Below the pieces are notes generated by a model that saw only the letters and a program-made list of their open reading frames with translations, did not search any database and had not been told where the DNA came from. Position numbers and translations under genes: made by a program. From positions 108,404,453 through 108,468,452 of the forward strand of contig JAHLJT010008756.1 of assembly GCA_031308135.1 (NCBI GenBank): 64,000 bases of DNA, in the 5' to 3' direction. Positions within the stretch are counted from its first letter, which is position 1, and each line of letters opens with the position of its first letter. Source of the stretch: Acheta domesticus. Lineage: Eukaryota > Arthropoda > Insecta > Orthoptera > Gryllidae. Positions 45,198-57,273 of the stretch are shown piece after piece.

Positions 45198-45840
45198 GAG
45201 AAAATAGTGGATGTGATTATGAATGAAAAGGGAAAGGAGGTGGTAGGAGGAAGGGAAAGAGGAGGAGGAAAATAATTATGAGGAAGAAGAGGTGGAAGGG
45301 ACGAAAGGCAGGGAGGAAGGGGGAGGAGAAGAGGAAGGTGGGGTGCAGACGGACGTGGTGGAGATGGAGAAGAAGGAAGAGGAAGAGAAGGAGGTGGAAG
45401 AGGCGGAAGAAGAAAAAGATGGAGGGCAACGGAAGTGAAGGAAAAGGTGGTGGACGAAGAGGAGGAGATGAAGGAAGATGTGGAGAAGAAAGTCGGGGAG
45501 AAAAAAGTGGAGAAAGAGTTGGAGAAGAAGAGGTTGTGGAGAAGTAGGAACTGGACAATGAGGGCGAGGAGAAGAATAGAAAAGGGAGGCGAACGCGATG
45601 GACACGATATTATAGAGCACAGCGAAGCGCTGGTTGGCGAGAAGGTGGGAAAAGCGGAGAACAAAAAGGAGATGAAGAAGATTTTAGAGAAGCAGATGAC
45701 AATCGAGAAGATTACGTAGACAGGTGGAGTGAGTCTGGGTCAAGAAAGATGACGGGGGGAGAAAGAGGAAGGGGGTGGTGATGAGAAAGCAGAAAAGTAG
45801 AAAGCAGGGAGGGCAGGATGGAGGTGGCAGATGGGTGTTG
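45198..45840. repeat. Polypurine tract of about 640 bases
   Basis: The plus strand is almost entirely G and A (GGA/GAA/GAG units) with few pyrimidines. Frames up to 235 codons on both strands result from the lack of stops: Glu/Lys/Gly/Arg on plus, Ser/Leu/Pro/Phe on minus. It is able in principle to form triplex or G-quadruplex structures. Confidence 0.9.
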
Positions 45841-46205
45841 GATGAGGAAAGGGTTGACGAATGCAGTGGCTATAGTTACGGTCGCCAACGGTGATAGTAG
45901 ATCATACGCAATAGCGTATGATCTATTGGCGCGGGGAAGACCGCTTTATCAGTGGGGGTGGAGATGGAGAAGGCGCCGGAATGAAAATTGCGAGGGTGGC
46001 GGTAGTAGAGGCGGAAAAGGCGGTGAAGAAGACGGAGAAGGCTGCGGCTGGCCTCTCGCCTGGGGTCTATGAACGGCGGCGCGAGAAAGGCGACTGCGCC
46101 GGCGTCGATGCTTCGGAGCAAAGGCGTCCAGAGAAGTAGCTCGCGACAGCGCCGCGCCGCGCCGGGGCGGTGAAGGCGGACTTGTCTCCACATTCCATTC
46201 ACCTT
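45841..46205. other. CpG-rich patch after the polypurine tract
   Basis: It contains an exact palindrome pair 'agatcatacgcaatag'/'gcgtatgatct' (45899-45925) and a CpG-rich end (46050-46180). No supported gene. Confidence 0.4.
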
Positions 46206-49200
46206 CTAGACGTCGTTAGGGTGTATTTCATCAAATGTATGGCTGCCATTTCTCTCTGAAAAATGTTTTTCTCCTATAATAGTACCATTCCTATCAATAA
46301 GTACTATTGTAAATAATTATTTTGTACTAATTTCTAATGCGCAGCATATTTCTTAAATAATTTATTTGTAATCCCACTACCGAAAACAGCTACTAATCAT
46401 TTAATTTCATTCAATAAGTAATTGGTACACTTAAGAAACAAACTGAACAAGCTTGGCACGAACATTACAAGCGTGTTTGCTCTTCAATTTTTGCTTTCTA
46501 TGCTCTCTGGGACGATAGGTGGCTCTAAACACTAAGTGAAGCTTTTGACTTTTTTTCGGTAGTAAAAATGTTCATTCCTGGCGGGTTACACAAACGAACA
46601 TCATCATGTAATATATTAATTAAATTTGTTTAAAGAATTGGTCGCCCCGACACAAGGTGACAATTCTGTAATATATTAATAAAAGTTCCTGCATTTAAAG
46701 GAAACGCTACAAACTTGGGAAATGCAATCCCTTGCGAATATGGAAATACTTACTTCCAAATCATTACTAATCTAAATATTAAAATTGCTTGTTACAGAAC
46801 GAAATATGTAGATCAGACATAGACGGAATTGAGAGGTACTAATGCAATAGAATTTAGAGCAGTATTTGAACTCAATTATTATATAGGAATTTTCAAATCA
46901 AGTCATGAATGTTTTGAAACAATGTTCATTATGGATTGGATTGGAACAGACATTTTCGCGTCGTTTTTTCCAAGAAGAGAACTTGTGTTTTACTGTATTA
47001 GCTTGTGTTTTCATGATACCGTGGAAAATGAAAGAAGGCAATCCAAGTGCATCCGAATCACTTATTTTCCAAAGAATGGTGGATAATTCACACTTCTGCT
47101 ATAATAAATGTTCATAATGCCTTTGTTTTTGAAATACAAGTAGGTTTACACGTTTATTGTTAATTTCGAGTTTACATGCCACAAACAGAGAAATTTTGAC
47201 AGATTTTGTGATTTTGTCAGATGCCAACACTAAATATCTTTCGAATTCGTTCAAATAAGCTGGAGAAGATAGTGATGGAATAGTGTCACCAGCAGAAGAT
47301 TCGAAAATGCTAAAACAACTCGGTGGATGCTCGACCAGCGACTCCCATTTAACGTAACAATAGAAATGCCACCGCCGACAATTACTTCTGCTTCTTGGAG
47401 TTAGTGACCCAGTTCAAAGAACGAAAACTCACTAGGTGGGAATAATGCGAATTTGTTTATATTTACTTCTCATCTGTATTTATTGTGAATTAATTAAAAT
47501 CAAGTAGCAATTCTGAATTCGTATTTTGCAAAAAAGGCGCTAATTATAAGTAACTGTTCTAAAAGGCTAACAATTATTTAAATTGACGTTGCATTTTTTA
47601 AACTCTAACAAACGTTTGCCTATTCTTCAAGAAAAGAATTCGTGTATTACTTACAGGAAGAAGTGCAGCGCATTCATGAGTCCGAACTCACCTGCAAGGA
47701 AAAGAGTCAGAGCATGTAATAAATATGAATAATAAGCATACATTGCACTATTTATCTCCCCTCTACTTGCATATCTATACATTTTTATTCATTTCGTATA
47801 ATACGTTCATATGCATACCATGCTCAGTGCCTCACTTGCTTAATGAATTAATCTAATCTGTGAAACAAAACAGACATCACAACTTGTTCTCTTCTTATAC
47901 AGAGTTTTCTTGTATGGAATTTTCAAAACTAAAAAAAATCTTTACAGCATTTTATTCTATTTAGCATGGCCTGGATGGAATAAGTGTCAAAATGAAGAAG
48001 AAGTAAACTCACCAGATTGGTAACACAAAATAAAGGAAGTGGTCCAAATTATTAAAAAAGAAAATTAGAAAAAGATCAAATACCGGATGAGTAAAAAAAA
48101 TCATTTTACAAAAAGAAGCCCTAGTGGTGCTAAAAGAGCACATACTTTCCCGCAATATAAACTTACTAGTTTCGAAATCCAGAGTTCAGCGAAAATGAGG
48201 ACCTCTCTCTTCTTTTAAAGGTTCTTTGTTCTATGCCTGAAAAGAATTGAAGAAATAATTTGGAACGGTTTCTGACAAAGTGCTTTTTTTATACATTGCA
48301 TTAACTTCAAGCATAAATTACGCGAAAATGCCTAGCTTTTTCAGAAATGAGGACTTGATTATTTCAAGGAGCTGATTTTTAGAACAAATTTTGTTAAAAA
48401 AGTTAATAATCTTTATCTCCTCTTTTGTAAAACAACAATTATAATGTGCGCTTGAAGTTCATGTAATTAAAAAAAATACATTTTTCAAAAAACTATTCAT
48501 ATTTTATTTTCAAATTGTTTCCTCGGATTGTTTCCTCGGGAGACAGAGAGAGAGAGAGATTTGTGTTCAGAATATTTACCGACAAACGTACAAAACAAAC
48601 CGATAAAACAAAAATATTGGTTCTGATACTAAGGAGAGAATCATGTAGGTGATTTAATTTTGTATTTCAAAACATGCAATCTGTAAAATATCTATTTTTG
48701 AATTCAATGCATTTATTCTACACCTACGGTGCTTCGTGCAACTGGCACAAAGTAAGGTTCTAAAGCCCGGAGTTTCGTGGGATCGTTGCTCTTCTGACGA
48801 TTTCGAAAGAAACGAAACAAAGTCGTGACCACAGAAGATATAATTCGGCTATTGTTGCGAGCAAAACAACAATACATGATGTCAATACCATTGACATTCA
48901 AACTACAAAAAACGAACTTTTAACAATATTCTTAAAAAAGCACAAAATGAAAATCAACTGCAAGAAACTACATGTTAAATACACAACCACACAAATTTTC
49001 CACTAAATACGAAATGTGAAGTGCGAAATTTGCACAAATTTTAATAATACCATTCATCAAATCTATCTTTAATTCAAAAAAAACTCTCAATCTAAGGAAG
49101 TTCATGATATCTTGTACTTTCGGTTTCTTAAAAATCAGTTTTTCCTTTTACAAGAAATAGCCATGCACTAATTGGCACACATTGCAAATCTCTCACCGTC

Positions 49201-49599
49201 CCTTGCCTTTCGTAAACACTCTCTGTTGCTTCGCACACAAACAATTCAAATGTATCTTGATAACCTGATATCAGCACATATATTTATCAACACATATATG
49301 TGTATACACACACACACGTGTTACGAATATTGTTTAATCATTTATTTCTCGCGTTGTACAATATATCTCGCGAGACATAGAAAAACATATAGCTAGTAAA
49401 TTATGCTATAACTGGACCAAATCTATTGATATCAAAATACTTCATTCAGTTATCTGTGAAACAAAGTTTGTAGCATCTTACCAGATGAAGACCTCGCTAG
49501 CCTCTCTTAATACGGTGAACTCGTGGATTCACGCAGTAGTGGCAGTTCGAAGTGACAAAAAAACCTAGGTGAATTCAGTAAGGACAGGATAGCGACAGG
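46206..49599. other. AT-rich spacer
   Basis: No supported gene. A short (GA)n run lies at about 48541-48558, next to a 13-base direct repeat 'attgtttcctcgg'. Frames at 46829-47117 have no recognised domain. Confidence 0.4.
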
Positions 49600-50425
49600 G
49601 CGGCGGGTGGAGCTCGAGCATGCGCCTCAGCGCAACACTAATTTCTCCGAAACGACGCCAAAGTCCAACGTCTCAAGACACCGGCGCAGAAACGCCTTCA
49701 ACCATTCCACCTCCAGATACCGTCACCAGCACAACTGCTTCCCAAAAAGTTCACTCTCTCAGTCTCTGCTCACACTTCCACAACGGAGGTAGCTGTGGTG
49801 GTGGCGTTGGGGGCTTTTGTTGATAGTGTTCGTAGTGATGATGGCGATGGTGTTGGTGGTGGTCGAGGCGAATATTGTGATGGTGTTGTTGTTGGCATTA
49901 CGTATGGTGATAAGGAGGCGGTGGTACTGGTGGTGACGGCAGGGACGGTGGTAGAGAAAGCAGGTTCGAAGGCGTGGCTAAAGGCTTGCGTGGAGGCGGG
50001 AGTAGCGTGGTTGGTAGTGGTGTTGGTGGAGGGGATGGGTGTGGCGGTGGCGCGGTTGGCAGCGGGAAGGGTGCAAAGATTTGACGAGGGTTGCTGTGGT
50101 TGTGAATCGGGAGTGGCGGCGGGGGCAGTGGCGATGGCAGAGGAGGGGGTGGGGTGCCGGGAGGCGCCGTAATCCGAAGGAGCCCTGCAAATGAGAGCCC
50201 GTGGCATTACGGGCGAAGCCTCGGCCTGTGCCGCCGTTGCCCCAAGGGCTTTCGTCAAGCGCCCCCCGCCCCGCCGAGGAGGATTTTGAGGACGCAACGC
50301 GCAGTGCAGGGCGAGGAGCGGCTGCTCCGCAGGAGATGCGGCGGCGCACGGCGCGAATACAACAGACGCGAGTTCCGCCGCGCGGCAGTCACACACGTGA
50401 GGGCAAGTGAATCGTTCACATGTTG
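49600..50425. other. CpG-rich island with GT/TGG-rich tract
   Basis: The segment 49790-50150 is G+T-rich (GGTGGTGG-type). It yields a Val/Gly frame on plus and a 208-codon Thr/Pro/Ser/Ala frame on minus (49770-50396), both explained by composition. The segment 50160-50390 is CpG-rich. It may be a promoter or an exon of a low-complexity protein; I cannot support either. Confidence 0.4.
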
Positions 50426-50487
50426 ACTGAAAAGTGAAAGACCCAAATCACTTACCACTGAAAAGTGAAAGACCCAAATCACACCTT
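50426..50487. repeat. Two tandem 31-base units
   Basis: 'actgaaaagtgaaagaccca' plus 'aatcac' occurs at 50426 and again at 50457, a 31-base direct duplication. Confidence 0.85.
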
Positions 50488-50489
50488 AT

Positions 50490-51240
50490 CATTTAATAAT
50501 AGCCCCCGAGGTGCCCGTTTTTTTTAGTATAGCACCACGGGATCTCCCCTGTCGTAAAAGGTGACTAACAGGAGCAGCTGTCCGCCGTCCCTCCATCTAG
50601 AATTCATCCATCTTTCATTCTCCATTCCTTTTTACTCTGTACCCTCTATTCCTTTGCCAAAATGTTAACTTAGCTGTTCCTTGACTGTTTTCCCGTTTCT
50701 GTTTCCAAAATATTCCCTATCGATTTCACCCTTTTATTTACAGTCCCCTAAGACCACCTCTACGTGAACTGAGAGAACAGTGGCACGTGGAGGACGGGCA
50801 AAAGCACTATTGAGTGTCGGCTATCAAGGCAATGGCGACCCGCCAAATCGGATGTCTGTCTGTTCTTCTGGGAGCTGGAAGGTGTTCCTGTGTCCGTGAC
50901 TTCCGGGAATAGGAACGGCGAACCAACTGGCAACTGGGACATAGGGCACCATCCGAAATAGCCACCCCTAGGTTTTGCGGGCTGTAGGTGCCTGAACTTC
51001 GTCCTTAGTCGTTGAGTCAGCGTGACCAGATGGGGCTCTGGTTCAGAGGCGAGAGGTGCTTCACCTCTTGACTCTTACCAGGTCCGCCGGTGGAGAAGCA
51101 GTTATGAGAAATCGAAGGATTCGTGATGCATGCGACCCGCACTTGCCTCTCCCAGTTGAGGGTCGTAAAGTTTAAAAGGCAGATATCTATCCAGAACATC
51201 ACAAAGAAATTCCAAACTGCATCAGGATCCACTCCAAATG
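50490..51240 (+). mobile_element. Probable LINE 5' region
   Basis: The opening 'ccacgggatctcccctgtcg' followed by 'taaaaggtgactaacagg' (50536-50574) is wording I associate with 5' regions of arthropod non-LTR elements. The composition is balanced and unlike the flanks, and a LINE 3' end in the same orientation lies at 51590-52153. I infer that both belong to one element with its middle missing and a Tc1 piece in between. No coding motif is seen in this part. Confidence 0.3.
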
Positions 51241-51242
51241 AC

Positions 51243-51590
51243 TATGACAGTTAGGTGGGAGATGAGAAACCTGATTTTTATGCTCGAGCGACTACTCTTA
51301 AACTATACATCACGCAGGTAAATGCCAAACGACGCCTCGCTTGGTGTAAGGAGCGTAAACATTGGACGATTGAGCAGTGAAAAAACGTGGTGGAGTGACA
51401 AATCACGGTACACAATGTGGAGATCCGATGGCAGGATGTGGTAAGGCGAATGCCCGATGAACGTCATCTGCCAGCGTGTGTAGTGCCAACAGTAAAATTC
51501 GGAGGCGGTGGTATTATGGTGTGATCGTGTTTTGGCAGAAACAGAATACCTGAGTCGGCACAACGAGATTGCTGTTGTAGTCCATTAGGC
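51243..51590 (+). pseudogene. Tc1-like transposase fragment
   Basis: Reading across frames gives NAKRRLAWCKERKHWTIEQ (about 51320-51377), a stop, KNVV, then after a shift WSDKSRYTMWRSDGRMW (51390-51440). RRMPDERHLPACVVPTVKFG (about 51447-51507) and GGGIMV follow. The WSD.S..TMW segment carries an Asp of the DDE triad and KFGGGGIMVW is a hallmark of Tc1. The N-terminal DNA-binding part and the C-terminal third are missing. It needs at least one frameshift and has stops, so it is dead. Confidence 0.8.
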
Positions 51591-52153
51591 CCTGGTACAG
51601 AAAGAAGTCCCGCTCTACAAGTTCAAGCCGGATTCAGTTTTGGAGACTAAACGGTGGAAGATCTTGTGGAATGTTGCAGTCACCATTGACCACAGGGTCA
51701 AAACCAACAGACCTGACATAATATGGGTCAACGTGTTAAATACAGCTGCCTCTGTTGCCGAAAAAAGCGAAAATATCAGGCCTTGTCTGTTGAACTGAGT
51801 GGCATGTGGCGGTTAGTGTTTGTTGATGTAGGTTCCTGTGATCATCTCTGCAAATGGGCTGATCTCTGAAGAACTAACTTCTTCGTCTGCAAGGCTTGGC
51901 ACTGGCACATTCGGGCACTGCCAATCGTTTTTCTTCTGAGTGCTGCATGCATCGTGAGGAATTTTTTATTGTTATAACTTCACGTCGAATCCTGACCGTC
52001 CGAGTTTGCAAACGAAGCAGGTACATTGCTTCTCCATAGGTTCCGGTGACTGCTGTAGTAAGTCTCTCGCTAGGCGGGAGACTTGAAAAATTTAATAATA
52101 ATAGTAATAACAATAATAATAATAATAATAATAATATAATAATAATAATAAAA
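51590..52153 (+). pseudogene. LINE ORF2 C-terminal end with (AAT)n tail
   Basis: The first frame reads KEVPLYKFKPDSVLETKRWK, then ILWNVAVTIDHRVKTNRPDI and IWVNVLN (51597-51745). This is the C-terminal module found after the RT in several LINEs (ILW...RPDI). Other frames continue with LSVELSGMW (about 51785) and HIRALPIVFLLSAACIVRNF (about 51906-51965). A run of AAT repeats (52095-52150) is the likely 3' tail. Stops and shifts show that it is inactive. Family repeat B starts immediately after the tail. Confidence 0.6.
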
Positions 52154-52560
52154 ACTAGCGTACCCGTGCGAGATCTCTCGCATGTTAAACCCCACCATTT
52201 GTCTATCCTTTCCATTAAGATGGAACGTGATGAAACGTGTTAATTTGTTTAAAAATGTATAAAAATAACTTCTAATGTACGTACTGAATATCTAACAAAA
52301 ATAAGAATGCGATTGATGTTGAAAAAAAATTCAAAAAAGGTATATTCAGTATTATAGGAGATATGTTCTTGGAACAATTAATACTTCTTTAAAAATAACA
52401 TATGAAATAATTATTCAACCTTCCTGGAGAGTTATCTTTTCGCCTTCCTTGATAGTCATAAAAATATTAGAAAAAATTTACACTAGAGAAAGCGAAGTAA
52501 AATGCGAAAAAACCGGAATGGGCAGTTACAACACTACTATTTGCAATATTATTTATTTTT
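52153..52560 (+). repeat. Dispersed repeat family B, copy 2
   Basis: It begins 'actagcgtacccgtgcgag' like copy 1 at 9247. It also shares 'tctcgcatgttaaa', 'tgttaatttgtttaaaa', 'gattgatgttg', 'ttattcaaccttcctgg', 'agttatcttttcgccttcc', 'ttgatagtcataaaaatatt' and 'aataataa/aatattatttat'. Confidence 0.68.
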
Positions 52561-53164
52561 TCTTGATTTATGGGGAACAGAGGGGGTTTTGGAGAGTCAG
52601 GTCACCAGCTTCCTGGGGTGCAAAAATTGGAAAATTATATGTATACTAAAGAGTAATTGATTATTTTATGGGTTCTTAAGCACCTCAAGAAAAGCAATTC
52701 CGAGCCAAAAAATAATCAAACTAAAATTTTCATCTTTGAGTACTAAATATCATTTGTTACCGTTAGACACAGTTTAGTAGGCTTAGACTTCACTTCGGTA
52801 CATAGGAATGTTGCTCACACGATGTTTGCGTTTTTAATATCTAAACGAACCGACATCATGTGTTTAATATCAAACGGTGTTTCGTTTACAATATGGAGTT
52901 GCAGCTGGGCGTTGATATACAGTACATACTTCCATATACCGCCAACATTTAAATCGTGCGTTTTGACTGCGATCGTTGGCAGTTGTCGAGTGACTTGCGC
53001 TATTCTTTCTATAATTTTAAATTTAGTTGCTCTTGAAATAATTCACGTAGTATTGTGGGATAGCGCGTTTTGATTTTTGTTTTTCATTTATTACAAGCTA
53101 TTTTACTTTAGCCAAAAGTTTACTATTTTACTTTAGTTAATATTTAAGCACACGTTTCAGCCTA
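52561..53164. other. Spacer
   Basis: It contains an 83-codon hydrophobic frame (52822-53073) with no recognised family. Confidence 0.35.
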
Positions 53165-53640
53165 CTACCTCCGCGTACCCGTGCGAGAACTCTCGCATGT
53201 CAAACTCCACACTCACATCTATCCTTCTATTTCCATTCTAAGAGTGTAATTTGTTAACGCAAATTTATATGTTTAAACTATATAAGGTAACTTGCAATGT
53301 ACTAAACACAATATCAAATAAAAAAATAAAAAACAATACAATTTATGTTTTAAAAAAATTCAATAAAGATTTATTCAATATTATTGAGAATTTTCTTGGA
53401 ACAATTTCACAACACTTCCTTAAAGACAACATTTCAACTAATTATTCAATATTCTTTGACACATTACTTTTAGCTTTTCGTGATGGTCACTAAAATATTA
53501 GCTACTTTTGAGAAAGCTACGTGTCTGAACCCGCTGACATGAAATTTCATCGAATCACTGCTGATAACGAAAATACTGCTACAGGTAAAACAAAAACACA
53601 GTCTTCACTCTTCACTGTACACCCACATCCCTCCACAATT
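53165..53640 (+). repeat. Dispersed repeat family B, copy 3
   Basis: It starts with 'cgcgtacccgtgcgagaact' and shares 'ctcgcatgt', 'gtttaaac', 'aataaagatttattca', 'ttcttggaacaatttcac' and 'ttagcttttcgtgatggtca'. Beyond that, 'cgaatcactgctgataacga' with 'cttcactcttcac' ties it to 13850-13960, so it is longer than copies 1 and 2. Confidence 0.68.
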
Positions 53641-55599
53641 ATATACATAGCACTAGTAGACCATGGCAAAACGTTAATTGAATGGTTTCGGTACACGCAT
53701 AAGAAACATCATAGGTATCAAGCAACTATGATAGTACTTCTAGTTATTGCTGGAGAACAATCTTGAATTAATGATTATACAAATAAACCTTGTCAGACTG
53801 CACAAACCACAGTGTATACAGGAAATGTAAATATAAGATGGAGGAATCTAAGCCTTCTAAGCGTGTCGTCACAAAGATGACTATCAGCAACAAGGGCTGA
53901 AATATACAGATCGTTTTGGTAATATCGATGCTCCAAACCGAAAATTTAATTGAATGTCCAAGAATGTCTCATCTTGTAGATTATGGCATGAAAAACGTTT
54001 CTTTGAGGCTTTTGATCTCAAAATTTTAGTTTTTAAGGCCCGAGAACGCTTTGTTTTAGGAGTTATTTAATGATATAGATTCGAAAACATTACCAAGTGC
54101 TGCGGGTTGCATTTAACATGAATATTTAGATGGGTTTTTGTAAACAAATCCTTCATATTTTTTAAGTAAAAATGCAAGTTAGTCATGTCTTGATGAACTT
54201 CTCTTTCTTTGGAGACCACATTTATAAAGATTGGTTGCGTGTGAGTAGCCGCAACGGAAAGGTATACTACTGAAATAATAGAGGAGGCGATAATAATAAT
54301 AAAAACAATAACGCCATCACGATAGCCTGTGCTGTACGATAACCACTCAGTTGCATCAGAAATACAAAATTTCAAAGTATTAATTGAATGTTATTGATCG
54401 AGTCATGTTTTCGTTTAAAGCTAGGAAGCAGTGAAATTCGATCACAATAGTAGAATAAGAAGGATTAACGTTCACTTTGATTCTTATTTGTTGATACCAA
54501 GCATATATGCTGAATTTATTAAACAGCACGCAAAAATATTTATGTTCGTAAAATGTTGATAATCGTTGAGAATGCAGCACAGAAATATTTCTCTTTAATT
54601 TTACTCTCTTTTATTTTTATTTAAAATTATTTGTTCTAAGGAATGATACGTTGAAGTGAAATTGAGTCATATTTTTATAAATATTTCTAAAATACTTTAC
54701 GCAATAAATTATCCAACACAATATCAGGTTCTATATCAGAGTTTGATGATAAATTTAATCCGTTAATGATGTTTGGGAACACTTCAACTCAACATCATTT
54801 AACCTTTTAAAATATAATACAATCTATTCCTCTTAGAAATAGTCTCTTGATGTTAATTTTGAAAACATGAAAATATTTTTGTTAGTTTAAAAACATACAT
54901 CACTCTTTGTGTAAAATGCAGAAAATAGTACACAACACGCAATCTATTACATCCACAATTTTTCTGTACGTTTCTTTCTGTAGTTATCACCAAAATCAAA
55001 CAGGTACAAAGAGACCTTGAATAATTGAATAATATTTGTAACGTTTTGGTTTATTTCCCTCTGAAACTGCATTTCCAAAGAATACACAATACCATCCCGT
55101 TAATTGGATCATGAAAAAAATGTGTTCTGGGGTTTTTATACAGATCCAGTATAATGAAATGAGAAAAGATTTCGGGGAATTATACAATATATGAGAGAGA
55201 AAAATATACTGTGTCGTTTTGATGAGTGCGACATAATTTAAGCTTTGAACTGTAATATAAACAAACTGCGATAATTTAATATTATATTGCAGAACTCAAT
55301 GTGTAAAGCAAAAGAGGTTTTAAGTATCTAAATAAAACAAATTCAAATTCTATTCTATATTCCAGTAAAGAATTCGCTTACATTTCTGTAAGACTAAAGT
55401 ATAAAAAAATATGTATAAAAATTATACATTTATCTTAAAAATGTTAAATATTAATGATGCACCAAGTATGTACTTGTATTTTTTAAGTAAACTAGTGGTA
55501 TTAATAGAGCACGTACGTTCTCGCTCGTATTTTCAAATAAAATTACGCGAAATGTACTCATATTTTCGAAGGAGTGTTTTCAACGAACATGAGAGTCTC
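53641..55599. other. AT-rich spacer
   Basis: No supported gene. Short frames at 54067-54375 and 54380-54580 have no motif. Confidence 0.4.
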
Positions 55600-55834
55600 G
55601 GCCTAGCAGTGGTAGCGTACGCACGTCCCGCTGCGCGGCAGCGCTTACCTTCGCCTCAGTGGTGGCAAATCAAGATAAGCGTTAGGTGGTGACCGTCGGA
55701 TACGGAGCCCGTAACGGGCTAAGTTAATTTAAAACATTGTTTTTTGTGACTTTCTTGCAGCCAAGTCAAGGGCCAGTTTATTGTGAATGTCAGTGAACTC
55801 AGGCCCCTTAACGGGGCAACTTATAAGAAGTGCC

Positions 55835-57273
55835 ATGGAAATTTTAAAGCAAGCGGAAAGTGAATGTGATCATGTGATCTCTCAGCCAGATATTAACATT
55901 ATAGCTCATCTACAACAACTTCAACAATAGCAGCAGATGTATCAACAGCAACTTCATTAGTTGCAAACACAGATGCAACTTGCGCAACAAGGACAAACTC
56001 ATCTGCAGCTAATGGAAGTGCCTCAACAGCCATCATGGCCAGCCTCCGTTAATATCTCAACCAGGGCGAATAGTTACAGCACAAGGAGAACAACAAAGTG
56101 GCGTATGTACTCCTGGTTCTACTAACCCGCAAAATTCACAAGTAAGTGACGTTAACGCCGATAGCAGATCGGACAGTAAGAAGCGCAAATTCTCTCAGCG
56201 TAGTGTAGTAAGCATAGTGAAGAGTGTAGTGAAATTAGGTATAATATTCCAGTCTCATGTAGATACAAGGTGACTGAAAATACTGAAAGTGATTCCATGG
56301 TGCACAGTCAGTTAGAACCAGTGCAAGTGAAAATTCCTCCCATATACGTTCACGAAGTAGATGATTATAATAAGTTATTATCAGACTTAAAAAAATATAG
56401 CCCAAGCCGAATTTACTACTACACCTAACAAAAATTCAGTGAAAATAATGCTCACTTCTATTGAAGACTATGGTAGTTTTAGAAAATTTTGTGATGAACA
56501 AAACATCCACTACTACTCGTTTAGAGATCCTACTCAAAAGCCCCTATCAATGATAATGAAGGACATGCCTACAAGCTACTCAGAAAAAGACATTAAAGAT
56601 GAACTTATTCGGTTGAATCTACCAGTTTTAAAAGTTTGTAGACTTTATAATAAGGAAATATCAGTATGTTGCAGTTCCAGCCCATTCCAGTATGTGCAGT
56701 AGATCTAGAAAACAACAACGAAGCTCGAAAGATATATTCTTTAAACAGATTTATTCATAGGAATAATCAAAGTGCAACAAAGGTTAAATTCCAGAGTAAT
56801 AATGTGTAAAAAATCTCAGGGATATGGTCATTCATAAGCAAACTGTGGATATCATCCAGGTGCGTTAAATGAAATGCGTGGGAAACCATCATTATTCGGA
56901 ATGTAAAAAGTCTAAAGACGCCGCACCACCGTGTGCTGTCATGATTTTCCACGCAACTAATTATAGAGGTTGTAGCTATTATAAAAAATACATTCTGTCT
57001 TTATTAAAACTTCCCCAAAACCAAATGACAGTAATCAAAGAACCAATGTACTTCACCACCCACAATTTCTCCAAAACCCGCCACCACAATCCAATAAACA
57101 TTTCCCACCCTTCCTTGCACGGCAGCCCAGTTAAAGCAGCCAAAACAATATTTACTGCCCAACCTACTAACTGGTCAGATATTATACCAACAATTGTGTC
57201 AAAAGTTGTATCAGCAATTGTTCCACAAATCCAAAATATAGTAGAGGACAATAGTTTCATCAGTAATAAATAA
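55835..57273 (+). pseudogene. Jockey ORF1 (gag-like, PRE_C2HC and zinc knuckles)
   Basis: The likely start is ATG at 55835 (MEILKQAESECDHVISQ), followed by a Gln-rich stretch in which two CAG-like codons are now TAG. Further on, 56439-56660 encodes IEDYGSFRKFCDEQNIHYYS, then KPLSMIMKDMPTSYSEKDI and NLPVLKVCRLYN, the domain preceding the zinc knuckles in Jockey gag proteins. HYSECKKSKDAAPPC (56892-56936) and a following NYRGC (56957-56974) are remains of two CCHC knuckles. The C-terminus ends at the stop just before the ORF2 start. The protein would bind element RNA; here it needs several frame changes. Confidence 0.8.

Noticed and set aside
44957..45664. 235-codon minus-strand frame and several 75-114-codon frames
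   Set aside because: By-products of the polypurine tract: Ser/Leu/Pro/Phe low complexity with no domain.
49770..50396. 208-codon minus-strand Thr/Pro/Ala/Ser frame
   Set aside because: Composition-driven in a GT- and CpG-rich segment. A low-complexity exon cannot be excluded, but nothing supports it.
52822..53073. Hydrophobic 83-codon frame resembling a membrane segment
   Set aside because: Hydrophobicity follows from T-rich sequence; it lies between two repeat copies and has no family match.
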